Below are positions 19,056-26,934 of a stretch of 64,000 bases of DNA, piece after piece; the first letter of the stretch is position 1, and the number at the start of each line of letters is the position of its first letter. The stretch lies in contig NC_020126.1 of NCBI RefSeq assembly GCF_000331735.1, positions 6,280,501 through 6,344,500 on the forward strand. Direction: 5' to 3'. The notes under the pieces were generated by a model. That model searched no databases, was not told where the DNA came from, and saw only the letters and a program-made list of their open reading frames with translations. Origin of the DNA: Myxococcus stipitatus DSM 14675 (GTDB taxonomy: Bacteria; Myxococcota; Myxococcia; Myxococcales; Myxococcaceae). The translations under genes were made by a program, and so were the position numbers.

Positions 19056-21209
19056 ATGAGCACCGTGCGTTACCTGTCACTGGGTCCCCTGCTCTCCGGA
19101 GCGGGCTCACGAGCCTTCCTGGGGCTCGCGCTGGAGGATGGACTCCCCCCTCGACCTGTCGTTCTCATCTGGGCACCGCAAGAGGTGGTTCAGAGCCCGG
19201 AGCTGACGGCGAAGCTGACGCGCGAGACGAACCGCGCGCTCGTCTTCGAGCATCCCAACATCCTCCGCGTGCACAGCCTGGCGGCCCAGGACGGGGGCCT
19301 CGCGCGTGTCACCGAGTTCGCCGATGGCGAGCCCCTGCGCCGCGTGCTGGAGGCCAGCCCCAAGCTGCCGCCTCCGCTGGCCGCGCTGGTGGCCGCCGAC
19401 GCCGCCACCGGATTGCATTACGCCCACATGGCGGGCAACGACGACGGCACGCCGCTGGTGCACGGGGACGTGCGCCCCGAGACGCTGATGGTGTCCTTCA
19501 GCGGCCTGACGAAGGTGACGGGCTACGGCGCGCTGAGCGTGGCGCCTCGAGAGCGCGACGGGAAGCGCGTGAAGAACCGGCGCGCGTACAGCGCTCCGGA
19601 GCAGCTGCTGGGTGGACGCGAGGCCGTCAACGTCCAGTCCGACGTGTTCCTGTTGGGGTTGGTGCTGCACGAGTGCCTGTCCGGGAAGATGCCCTTCAAG
19701 GACAACGCGGACCCCGACAAGGCGACGCTCACGCGCACGCTGCCGACGATGTCGCAGGACGTGCCGCTCAAGCTGGACGCGGTGGTCCGCAAGGCGACGG
19801 CGAAGCGCGCGTATGACCGGTACCCCTCCGCGCACGCCTTCCGCGAGGCCATCGTCGAGGCCGTGGGCACGCTGCCCGCGCACACGCTGCTGGCGGACTA
19901 CCTGGCCAAGCTCTTCCCGCCCGAGAACGAGGCCCGCGCCGCGCGCCGCCGCGTGATTGAAGCAGGCATCGCGGACGTGTTGCAGAAGGTCGGCGTCCCG
20001 CCTCCCGCCGTGGCGGAGTTCCTCGTCTCGGGCGTCCTGCCCCCGTCCGCGATTCCCAAGGTGTGGCCCGCGCTGCAGGGGCAGCTCTCCATCCTCGCGG
20101 CCATCTCGGGTGGCACCAGTGGTGTCCAGGTCACCGAGGTGAATGAGGCCTCGGCAGCCGCGCCCCAGGCGGCTCCGGTCGTTGAACCGGCCGCTCCTGC
20201 GGCGGCCGTCCAGGGGACAAGCACCGAGTCCGTGTCCGCGGCTCCGGGTTCGGCTGCTCCCGCTGCGCCGACGACACCTGGCGCGGAGGTGAGCACCTCG
20301 GCCTCGGTCTCGTCGACACCTGGTGCGAATGGCACGGGCACCACGGCACCGGGCGCGAGCTCCTCGGCGCCGATGCCTGTCGCCAGCGCCACGGCGGCCA
20401 CCACGGCACCGGATCCGGGTGCGAACGCTCCGGCGCCGGCTCCTGGTGCGGGGGCCTCGGCCTCGCCCGTGGCGATTGCTTCGGCTGGTGCTCCTGGCGT
20501 GGCCCAGACACCGCTGGCGAACGTCTCCACGACTCCCGTCAGCGGCGCACCGTCGGTGCCCGCGTCTCCAGCGGCGGGGGCACCTCGGAAGTCCTCGCGT
20601 GCATGGGTCGTGGGTGTGGGCGTCGGCGCGGTGCTCGCGCTCGCCGGGGCGGCGGTCATCGTCCAGCGATTGCCTCCGCGCATCGAAGCGGAGCTGGAGG
20701 ACGCGGGGCCTGCCTCGGTGGCGTCCGCCAACGCCTTTGATGCGGGCGCGGTCTCGGATGCCGGCTCGGACGCGGGCGCCGAGGTGATTGCCACCGGCTA
20801 TCTGGACCTCACCGTCGACCCTCGCGTGGACGTGTCGTACCCCGGTGGGTTCCTCGGCCGGACTCCGTTGAGCGTGGCACTGCCTGCGGGGCGCCATGTC
20901 TTCACGCTCACCAACTCCGTGCTGGGCATCCAGATTGCCCGGACCTTCACCATCACCGCGGGCGGGCGCAACGCGCAGCAGCTCTACCTCAACAAGGCCT
21001 TCGTCAACGTGCGCGCGCCGAAGGACGCCATCGTGACGCTCGACGGGCGGCTCGTCGGCGCGGCCCCGGTCGAAGAGCAGGACGTCTACGAGGGAACCCA
21101 CCAGCTCCTCGTCATCGCCAACGGTGCGCGGTGGCAGAAGACCTTCAAGATCGAAGGCGGACAGCGCATCTCGTTCGACGTCGACTTCGAGGCACCTCCG
21201 GAGGAGTAG
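19056..21209 (+). CDS. Pseudokinase with Pro/Ala linker, TM segment and PEGA-like domains
   Basis: A 717-residue protein. Residues 1-260 match a Hanks kinase fold (PNILRVHSLA, LVHGDVRPETLMV, RAYSAPEQLLGG, DVFLLGLVLHE), but catalytic positions are lost. There is no VAIK Lys (VVLIW at 35-39), HRDLKPEN is HGDVRPET at 136-143 with the metal-binding Asn replaced by Thr, and DFG is GYG at 156-158. It is therefore a pseudokinase. A long Ala/Pro/Ser/Thr-rich linker (about 360-505) leads to one membrane segment (WVVGVGVGAVLALAGAAVIV), then two PEGA-like beta repeats (LDLTVDPRVDVSYPGGFLG, VNVRAPKDAIVTLDGRLVG). Architecture suggests a cytoplasmic binding module linked to a periplasmic sensor. It follows htrA by 75 bp. 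Confidence 0.9.
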   Translation: MSTVRYLSLGPLLSGAGSRAFLGLALEDGLPPRPVVLIWAPQEVVQSPELTAKLTRETNRALVFEHPNILRVHSLAAQDGGLARVTEFADGEPLRRVLEASPKLPPPLAALVAADAATGLHYAHMAGNDDGTPLVHGDVRPETLMVSFSGLTKVTGYGALSVAPRERDGKRVKNRRAYSAPEQLLGGREAVNVQSDVFLLGLVLHECLSGKMPFKDNADPDKATLTRTLPTMSQDVPLKLDAVVRKATAKRAYDRYPSAHAFREAIVEAVGTLPAHTLLADYLAKLFPPENEARAARRRVIEAGIADVLQKVGVPPPAVAEFLVSGVLPPSAIPKVWPALQGQLSILAAISGGTSGVQVTEVNEASAAAPQAAPVVEPAAPAAAVQGTSTESVSAAPGSAAPAAPTTPGAEVSTSASVSSTPGANGTGTTAPGASSSAPMPVASATAATTAPDPGANAPAPAPGAGASASPVAIASAGAPGVAQTPLANVSTTPVSGAPSVPASPAAGAPRKSSRAWVVGVGVGAVLALAGAAVIVQRLPPRIEAELEDAGPASVASANAFDAGAVSDAGSDAGAEVIATGYLDLTVDPRVDVSYPGGFLGRTPLSVALPAGRHVFTLTNSVLGIQIARTFTITAGGRNAQQLYLNKAFVNVRAPKDAIVTLDGRLVGAAPVEEQDVYEGTHQLLVIANGARWQKTFKIEGGQRISFDVDFEAPPEE

Positions 21210-21242
21210 TGCCCACCACGGGGGACGTCGCTCCCCCGTCCG

Positions 21243-23210
21243 TCATCGCGCTGCTTCGCCCCTCGTGCCGGAGCGGGGGTCCCGGCGCAGCAGCGCGATG
21301 ACCTGGTCGATGTCCACGGGCCTCGACACGCAGTCGCTGGCCCCCGCGTCGAGGCACCTGGCTCTCGCCTCGTCTTGCGACTGCGACATGACGACCACGA
21401 TGGGCAGCGCGCCGAACCGCGCATCCTTCCGGAGCGACCGGATGATCTCGTAGTCGGCCTCCGCCACCGAGGTGAGCCACAAGAGCCCATCCATCTCCGG
21501 GAAGTCCCAGAGCATCCGCAGGGCCTCGCTCGCCGCCTCCGCGTGGAGGCTCTCCAGCCCTCGCGACTCCAGGACGCTGATGAGCGAGAAGGCCTCCCGG
21601 ATGTTGTCATCCACGACGAGCACGCGCCCCCTCAGCCCTCGCTCGCTCGTGGGAACCAGAGCCCCGGGCCCCGCTCCCGAGGCGGCGTCCATCGCGAGAG
21701 GGACTGTCGCCATCGCGGCGGTCCCGTTCGACACGAGCGCCGGTGACTCGGTACGGCCGAGCACGGGGATGTCCGCGGCTTCCAGCTCGACGGGTGCGCC
21801 CTTGGCGGTTCGTGCGCCCGGGGCCGCGGTCTCCACGTAGATGTCCGGCAAGTAGAGCGTGAAGGTGCTGCCGCGCCCCAGCTCGCTGGCGACGTGGAGC
21901 TCTCCGCCCAGCAAGCGCGCCAGCTCGCGGCTGATGGACAGGCCCAGGCCCGTGCCCCCGTACTGCCGGCTCGTGCTCAGCTCCGCCTGCTGGAAGGCCT
22001 CGAAGATGCGCTGAAGGCTGTCCTGCGCGATGCCGATACCGGTGTCCACCACGCTGAACGCCAGCACACCGTCGGCCCGGTTGAGCATCTCGCTCTCGAA
22101 GTGGAACAGGCCGGGATTCACCTGGGAGATGCGCAGCTCCACCCGTCCCTGGTGCGTGAACTTGAACGCGTTCGCGAGCAGGTTCTTGAGCACCTGACGC
22201 AGCCGCATCGAGTCGGTGCGCACCTTCGTCGGCAACGCCCCCACGAGGGTGACCGAGAACCCCAGTCCCTTCTGCTCCGCGACATGCTGGAAGTCACGCT
22301 CGAGGAGCGACTTCACCTCCGTGAGCGACACCTCTGCGGGCTCGACTCGGAGCTGTCCCGCCTCCACCTTGGACAGGTCGAGCAGGTCATTGATGAGGCT
22401 GAGCAGGTCGACGCCCGAGGCGTGAATCGTCCTCGCGTACTCCGCCTCCTTCGGCCCCAGCCGATGGGCCGAGTCCTCCGACAGGAGCTTCGCCAAGATG
22501 AGCAGGCTGTTGAGCGGCGTGCGCAGCTCGTGGCTGATGTTCGCCAGGAACGCACTCTTGTGCCGCGACGCGAGCGCCAGCTTCTCCGTGAAGCCCACGT
22601 TGTCGTTGAAGTCCTTCCACACGCCCAAGAGACCATCGGGTGTGCTCACGTCCTCCGGCGAGCCCTCGACGCCCACCTGTCGAGCCACGCGGTTCACCTC
22701 CCGCGCGAACGCCGTCAACCGCTCCACCATCGTGTTGACGATGTTCTTCAGCACCAGCGATTCGCCGCGGACCTCCACCGTCAACGACTGCGACAGGTCT
22801 CCTCGCGCCACCGCGCCGCTCACCCGGATGAGGTCCCGGACCTGCGCCGTGAGGCTGCTGGCGAGGACATTCACGCCATCCGCCAGCTCCCTCCACGCGC
22901 CCGAGGTCTCCGGTACGTCGACCTGCCCCCCGAGCCGCCCCTCCACGCCCACCTCATGCGCGACGCGGGAGACGGATTGCGTGAGCGAGGTGAGCCGCGC
23001 GGCGCCCGCGTTGAACGTCTCCGCCAGTCGGTCCATCAGCGGATGGGTTCCAAGGACAGGCACGCGACGGGAGAAGTCGCCCTGGTTGGCGGCCTCCATC
23101 GCGGCCAGGAGCTCTCGCAGCCGAGCCTCCTCCGCTCCCGTCCACTGGTTGCCGTCGTCTTCCAAGGCTCGCTCCCGTGAACCCACGCCCACCTTCGCGA
23201 TGGGCCACAC
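21243..23210 (-). CDS. HAMP-array hybrid histidine kinase with degenerate receiver
   Basis: A 655-residue soluble kinase. Residues about 30-210 hold tandem HAMP-like repeats (LMDRLAETFNAGAARLTSLTQS, GVEGRLGGQVDVP, GAVARGDLSQSLTVEVRGE, ARQVGVEGSPEDVSTPDG), as in group III NIK1-type kinases. HisKA has His227 ([13 protein letters not shown]) and a full HATPase (TDSMRLRQVLKNLLANAFKF, DTGIGI, GTGLGLSIS). The C-terminal receiver (about 523-640) keeps the acidic pair (VVDD) but has Leu579 in place of the phospho-acceptor Asp and Arg630 in place of the switch Lys. It cannot relay phosphate by the usual route. There is no membrane segment. The start at 23210 lacks a good ribosome site. Confidence 0.88.
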   Translation of the reverse strand: MWPIAKVGVGSRERALEDDGNQWTGAEEARLRELLAAMEAANQGDFSRRVPVLGTHPLMDRLAETFNAGAARLTSLTQSVSRVAHEVGVEGRLGGQVDVPETSGAWRELADGVNVLASSLTAQVRDLIRVSGAVARGDLSQSLTVEVRGESLVLKNIVNTMVERLTAFAREVNRVARQVGVEGSPEDVSTPDGLLGVWKDFNDNVGFTEKLALASRHKSAFLANISHELRTPLNSLLILAKLLSEDSAHRLGPKEAEYARTIHASGVDLLSLINDLLDLSKVEAGQLRVEPAEVSLTEVKSLLERDFQHVAEQKGLGFSVTLVGALPTKVRTDSMRLRQVLKNLLANAFKFTHQGRVELRISQVNPGLFHFESEMLNRADGVLAFSVVDTGIGIAQDSLQRIFEAFQQAELSTSRQYGGTGLGLSISRELARLLGGELHVASELGRGSTFTLYLPDIYVETAAPGARTAKGAPVELEAADIPVLGRTESPALVSNGTAAMATVPLAMDAASGAGPGALVPTSERGLRGRVLVVDDNIREAFSLISVLESRGLESLHAEAASEALRMLWDFPEMDGLLWLTSVAEADYEIIRSLRKDARFGALPIVVVMSQSQDEARARCLDAGASDCVSRPVDIDQVIALLRRDPRSGTRGEAAR

Positions 23211-23263
23211 CCGGTCCCACGACGTGACCTCGTCCCTCTTCTACCGAGCGCCTCGAAGGAGAC

Positions 23264-25078
23264 CTACGTTCCCTTGCGGCGCTTCATCATCGCCTCGTAC
23301 GAGCGGCCCACGCTCTGCGAGAGGATGAGCAGCTCCCCCACGTCGGGAGGCGTGAGCTGGTCCGCCCCGTTGTCGACGTAGAGCAGGTGAACGACCTTGC
23401 CTCGGACGAGCAACGGCAGGATGACGGCCGTCGTCGGGAAGCCGCCCCCCAGCAGCTTGTAGAACACGGCCATCGCGCCATCCCTGCGGACGGGGCCGAT
23501 GTAGTGCGAGCGTGTGTCTCGAACGAGCCGGAACGTGCTCTGCTCTCGAAGCGCCACACCAATGCGCCGCACGGAGGACTCGCGAACACCCGAGCCCATG
23601 CCGTGCCAGCCCGTCACCAGACTGCCCTGGACGGACAGGAGCAGGTTGCGGCGCCACTTGCCCGCGGCGAAGCGAAGCACCGTGCGAGCCACGTCCTCGC
23701 GGTCCAAGCTGCGGGCCAGCTCCGCCTGAGCCTCCGCGAAGGACAGCGGAGAAAGAGGCGCCTCGGGCGGAGGGCTCGCCACATCGGGCACGGGAGGCGG
23801 TGCGGATGGGCGACCACCGAGACCTGAAGCGGACGGGCCCGCGAGCGGCCGCGCACCTCCGGCTGGAGGTGGAACCTGTGCGGCGGGATGTGAGGGCTGC
23901 GCACCGGCATGAGCGCCCGGCGCCATGGGCCCTGCTCCCGGCGGCACATGCGCACCGGCATGAGCGCCCGGCGCCATGGGCCCTGCTCCCGGCGGCACAT
24001 GCGCGGCGGGCTGCGCACCGGCATGAGCGCCCGGCACCATGGGCCCTGCTCCCGGCGGGGGCCGCGCGGCCTGCGCACCGGGCGGAACTCCCTGTGCCGA
24101 GGGCCCTGCGCCCGACGGAACCTGTGCGGCCTGCGCACCGGGATGAACCTGCGGGGCCCTCGCCGCCGCCTGCTCGGCCGAACGCTGTGCCGGCGCCCCT
24201 TGCTGCGCTTGAGCGGTCGGAGGCGGCGCATGAGCCACGGGCGGTGGCTGCCCACCGCGTGCGTGTGCGGCCTGCGGCTGCGAAGAAGCAGGGGGCATGT
24301 GAACCGCGGGCGCCAGGGGCCTCGCCTGCGCGCCAGGCGGGGACACAACCGACGCTCCCGCATGTCCAGGCACGGGAGCGGCCCTGCCCGCTCCGGCGGT
24401 CGGCTGCGCACGCCCCGGAGCGAACTGCCCCTGCACCACGGGGTGAGCGTCCGAGACCTCGACCCCCGTGATGATCTCCTCCTCCAGCTCGACTTCATCG
24501 TCCGCGCCGCCACTCAGGGCCTGCGCGTAGAGCGACTGGAACTCCTCCTCGCTCATCAAGTCGGGAGCCTTCTCCCGCGACTTCACCAGCTCCGCTTCTT
24601 CTTGCGAGCCCGGCTTCGGACGCGGCCGCACCGCGTTCATGTCGATGGCCCGCAGCGGACGAAACGCCTTCGCGTAGCGGCGCAGCAGTTGGTTCATCCG
24701 GAACTCGGGGATGACCACCGGCACCACGCGCTTGCCCGTCTTGAACGCAATCGCGTCCAGCGTCGTGAAGTCATGCGGGTTCACCACCGCGACGCTCAAC
24801 CGCGTCGCATCCACCCGCATCGGCAGCAGCTCCTTGTCATCCGCCTGGTTCGTCGGCACCAGCTCCAGCGCCTTCGCATCCGGAACCATCTCTCCCGAAG
24901 CGAATGCGCAGTTGAGCAACGTGCCCAGCGTCCGAGCCAGGTCCGCCTCGGACACGAGCCCCAGCTCCACCAGGTTCGTCCCGAGCCGGCCGCCGTGCAC
25001 CACCTGCGCCTCGAGCGCTTCTTCGAGCGCAGCGGCGGTGACGAGGCCATCCTTCAGGAGCTGTTCGCCCAGGCGCAT
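23264..25078 (-). CDS. MshEN-domain protein with repeat linker and GAF-like end
   Basis: A 604-residue protein. Residues 1-150 resemble the N-terminal domain of PilB/GspE-type ATPases (MshEN, c-di-GMP binding in many): MRLGEQLLKDGLVTAAALEE, LGTNLVELGLVSEADLARTL, NPHDFTTLDAIAFKTGKRV. A short acidic region (DEVELEEEIITGVEVSD) leads into a roughly 220-residue Pro/Ala/Gly linker (about 215-435) with tandem units of the type PPGAGPMAPGAHAGAH. The C-terminal 150 residues look GAF-like (VARTVLRFAAGKWRRNLLLS, AVFYKLLGGGFPTTAVILPLL). There is no Walker A, so it is not an ATPase. A cytoplasmic second-messenger receptor is plausible but unproven. Close homologues with this architecture are known to me mainly from deltaproteobacterial genomes. 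Confidence 0.75.
   Translation of the reverse strand: MRLGEQLLKDGLVTAAALEEALEAQVVHGGRLGTNLVELGLVSEADLARTLGTLLNCAFASGEMVPDAKALELVPTNQADDKELLPMRVDATRLSVAVVNPHDFTTLDAIAFKTGKRVVPVVIPEFRMNQLLRRYAKAFRPLRAIDMNAVRPRPKPGSQEEAELVKSREKAPDLMSEEEFQSLYAQALSGGADDEVELEEEIITGVEVSDAHPVVQGQFAPGRAQPTAGAGRAAPVPGHAGASVVSPPGAQARPLAPAVHMPPASSQPQAAHARGGQPPPVAHAPPPTAQAQQGAPAQRSAEQAAARAPQVHPGAQAAQVPSGAGPSAQGVPPGAQAARPPPGAGPMVPGAHAGAQPAAHVPPGAGPMAPGAHAGAHVPPGAGPMAPGAHAGAQPSHPAAQVPPPAGGARPLAGPSASGLGGRPSAPPPVPDVASPPPEAPLSPLSFAEAQAELARSLDREDVARTVLRFAAGKWRRNLLLSVQGSLVTGWHGMGSGVRESSVRRIGVALREQSTFRLVRDTRSHYIGPVRRDGAMAVFYKLLGGGFPTTAVILPLLVRGKVVHLLYVDNGADQLTPPDVGELLILSQSVGRSYEAMMKRRKGT
23900..24058. repeat. 51-bp tandem minisatellite in the MshEN protein gene
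   Basis: Two identical 51-bp units (23900-23950, 23951-24001) begin CGCACCGGCATGAGCGCCCG; after a 12-bp spacer a third copy (24014-24058) is shortened and has one change. Each is in frame, encoding 17 residues of the Pro/Ala/Gly linker (MAPGAHAGA). Perfect identity between units suggests recent slippage or recombination, so copy number may vary between strains. Confidence 0.85.
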
Positions 25079-25130
25079 GCCCGGCTTGTAGCCGCGCCCC
25101 TCCCACTCCGCAAGCGCACACCCCCCACCC

Positions 25131-25517
25131 CTAATCCTCCGGATGGTGACTGAGCGCGACCCGATTCCCCTCGGGATCTCTCACGTACACCGTCCACCGC
25201 GTCTCGTGCTCCAGCGGAACACCCTGCCGGGCAAATTCGGACACCACGGTGTCTCGCTCCGACCTGGCAATCCGGAAGGCCAGCATCAACAAGCCGGGTC
25301 GCTCGTGCCGGAACGGCCCCTGGTCCGGCTCGCCCCCCGCCGCCTCGATGGCCAGGAAACCACCCCCCGGCACGCCCACCCAGATGCTCCGCAGCGAGCC
25401 ATCCGGCCTCGAGTGCCGGGTGAGCTCGGGAAAGCCCAGCAAGTCCCTGTAGAAGGCTGTCACCCGCTCGACGTCGCGCGCCTGGATTGCCACATGGTGG
25501 AAGCCCTGAACGTTCAT
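25131..25517 (-). CDS. VOC/glyoxalase-fold protein
   Basis: A 128-residue vicinal-oxygen-chelate protein starting MNVQGFHHVAIQARDVERVT. The pattern of His7 at the first strand, FYRDLLGFPELTR, the FLAIEAAGG strand and the final TWTVYVRDPEGNRVALSHHP is typical of glyoxalase/dioxygenase-fold proteins; metal ligands His and Glu are at the usual places. Reaction (glyoxalase, dioxygenase or resistance protein) cannot be assigned. ATG 25517 is 27 bp from the divergent response regulator start at 25545, leaving little room for separate promoters. Confidence 0.85.
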   Translation of the reverse strand: MNVQGFHHVAIQARDVERVTAFYRDLLGFPELTRHSRPDGSLRSIWVGVPGGGFLAIEAAGGEPDQGPFRHERPGLLMLAFRIARSERDTVVSEFARQGVPLEHETRWTVYVRDPEGNRVALSHHPED

Positions 25518-25544
25518 GGGCGCAATGCTATGGTCCGCCCGCCC

Positions 25545-26933
25545 ATGGCGCGACTGCTCATCGTCGAGGACAACCACGAGCTGGCCTCTCTCATCGTCTC
25601 CACGGCGCAAAGCCGAGGTCACGACGCACGCGCCGTCTACACGGGCGAGGCCGCCCTGGAGGCGCTCAGTCCCGGTTCGAAGTGGGACGCGGCGCTGGTG
25701 GACCTGCTGCTGCCCGACATCCGAGGCAGCGAGGTGCTCGGCGCCCTGCGAGCCCACGGCATCCCCGCCATCGCGGTGAGCGGCGTCTACAAGGGCGACC
25801 GCTTCGCCCAGGAAGCCGTGCAGGTCCACGGCGCCCGCGCCTTCTACGAGAAGCCCTTCGAGCTGATTCAGGTCCTGGAGGCGCTCGAGCAGGCCGGCGG
25901 TGTGGCCCCCGCCCCCCGAGCCGCTCCCCCGGTCGAGGACGACGACGCGCCCGATGCGCTGCTCGACGACGTGGACCTCATCGTCCTGGAAGAGCTGATG
26001 CCGGACCCCGAGGACTCCTCGGACACGGCGGCCCCCATGCAGGCCATCCCCGACTCCGCGCCACTGCCGGGTCTCGAGCACGAAGAGGCCGCGCTTCCCC
26101 TGCCCTTCGCCCATCGCGAGAAGGTGTGGTCCGGCGCCGAGCCCACCCCGTCCCCCGCTCCCGCCAAGGGCAAGCGCGCGCTCCCCGAGTGGTCTCTCGC
26201 GGGCAACCTGCGCGACACCTCCGTGGCGAGGCTGCTCAACGCCTACTACGAGTCGCGACACCACGGAGAGCTCAAGCTCCAGCAGGGCTCCATCCTCAAG
26301 GTCGTCTACTTCGAGTCCGGTCACATCGTGTACGCGGCCTCCAACCTCGCCAACGAGCGCTTCGGGCGCTTCTGCGTGCGCCGGGGCGTCCTCACGGAAG
26401 AGCGGCTCGCGGACATCGCCGCGTTCGCCAAGAGCGAAGGGCTGCGCACGGGCGAGGCGATGATTCGCCGGGGCGTGCTGGACGCCGAGCGGCGAAAGCA
26501 GCTCCTCGAGGAGCAGGTCCGCGAGCTGCTCTGGTCCACCTTCACGTGGACGGACGGAGCCTACGGCTTCAGTGCCATGCGGCCTCGGCGCACGGACCTG
26601 GTGAAGCTGTCCGTCTTCCCCGGCAACCTGATTCTCGAGGGCATCGAGAAGACGGAGACGCTGGTGGCCCTGCGCCAGCACATGGGCCACGGACGTCGCT
26701 TGTTCCCCACCGCGGACCCGCCGTACGGACTGCACGAGCTGAAGCTGCAGGGCCCGCAGGCCTTGCTCCTGGCCTATGCGGACGGCAGCAAGACAGTGGA
26801 GGACCTGCTCGCGCTCACCGATGTGTCGGAGCGGCAGGCCCTGGCCACGCTGCGCGGACTCGAATTGCTGGGCGTGCTGGAGGAGCGGCCGGAGACTCCC
26901 AGCCGCCGCCACCGCATCTCGTTCGGACTCTGA
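25545..26933 (+). CDS. Response regulator with DUF4388-like (PATAN) effector
   Basis: A 462-residue regulator. The receiver (1-120) has Asp9 in IVEDN, Asp53 in ALVDLLLP and Lys in the FYEKPF motif. After a Pro/Asp/Glu-rich linker (about 125-210) comes a DUF4388/PATAN-type region (about 210-330): EWSLAGNLRDTSVARLLNAYY, GELKLQQGSILKVVYFESGH, NLANERFGRFCVRRGVLTEE. Such domains are common in myxobacterial regulators and are thought to mediate protein contacts. The C-terminus (about 390-462) resembles a winged-helix-like segment (YADGSKTVEDLLALTDVSE). Two in-frame ATGs, 25530 and 25545, are both possible; neither has a clear ribosome site. Confidence 0.85.
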   Translation: MARLLIVEDNHELASLIVSTAQSRGHDARAVYTGEAALEALSPGSKWDAALVDLLLPDIRGSEVLGALRAHGIPAIAVSGVYKGDRFAQEAVQVHGARAFYEKPFELIQVLEALEQAGGVAPAPRAAPPVEDDDAPDALLDDVDLIVLEELMPDPEDSSDTAAPMQAIPDSAPLPGLEHEEAALPLPFAHREKVWSGAEPTPSPAPAKGKRALPEWSLAGNLRDTSVARLLNAYYESRHHGELKLQQGSILKVVYFESGHIVYAASNLANERFGRFCVRRGVLTEERLADIAAFAKSEGLRTGEAMIRRGVLDAERRKQLLEEQVRELLWSTFTWTDGAYGFSAMRPRRTDLVKLSVFPGNLILEGIEKTETLVALRQHMGHGRRLFPTADPPYGLHELKLQGPQALLLAYADGSKTVEDLLALTDVSERQALATLRGLELLGVLEERPETPSRRHRISFGL

Positions 26934-26934
26934 C

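Noticed and set aside
19107-21101. A 664-residue minus-strand frame opposite the pseudokinase gene
   Set aside because: No domain and composition typical of a shadow of a GC-rich gene.
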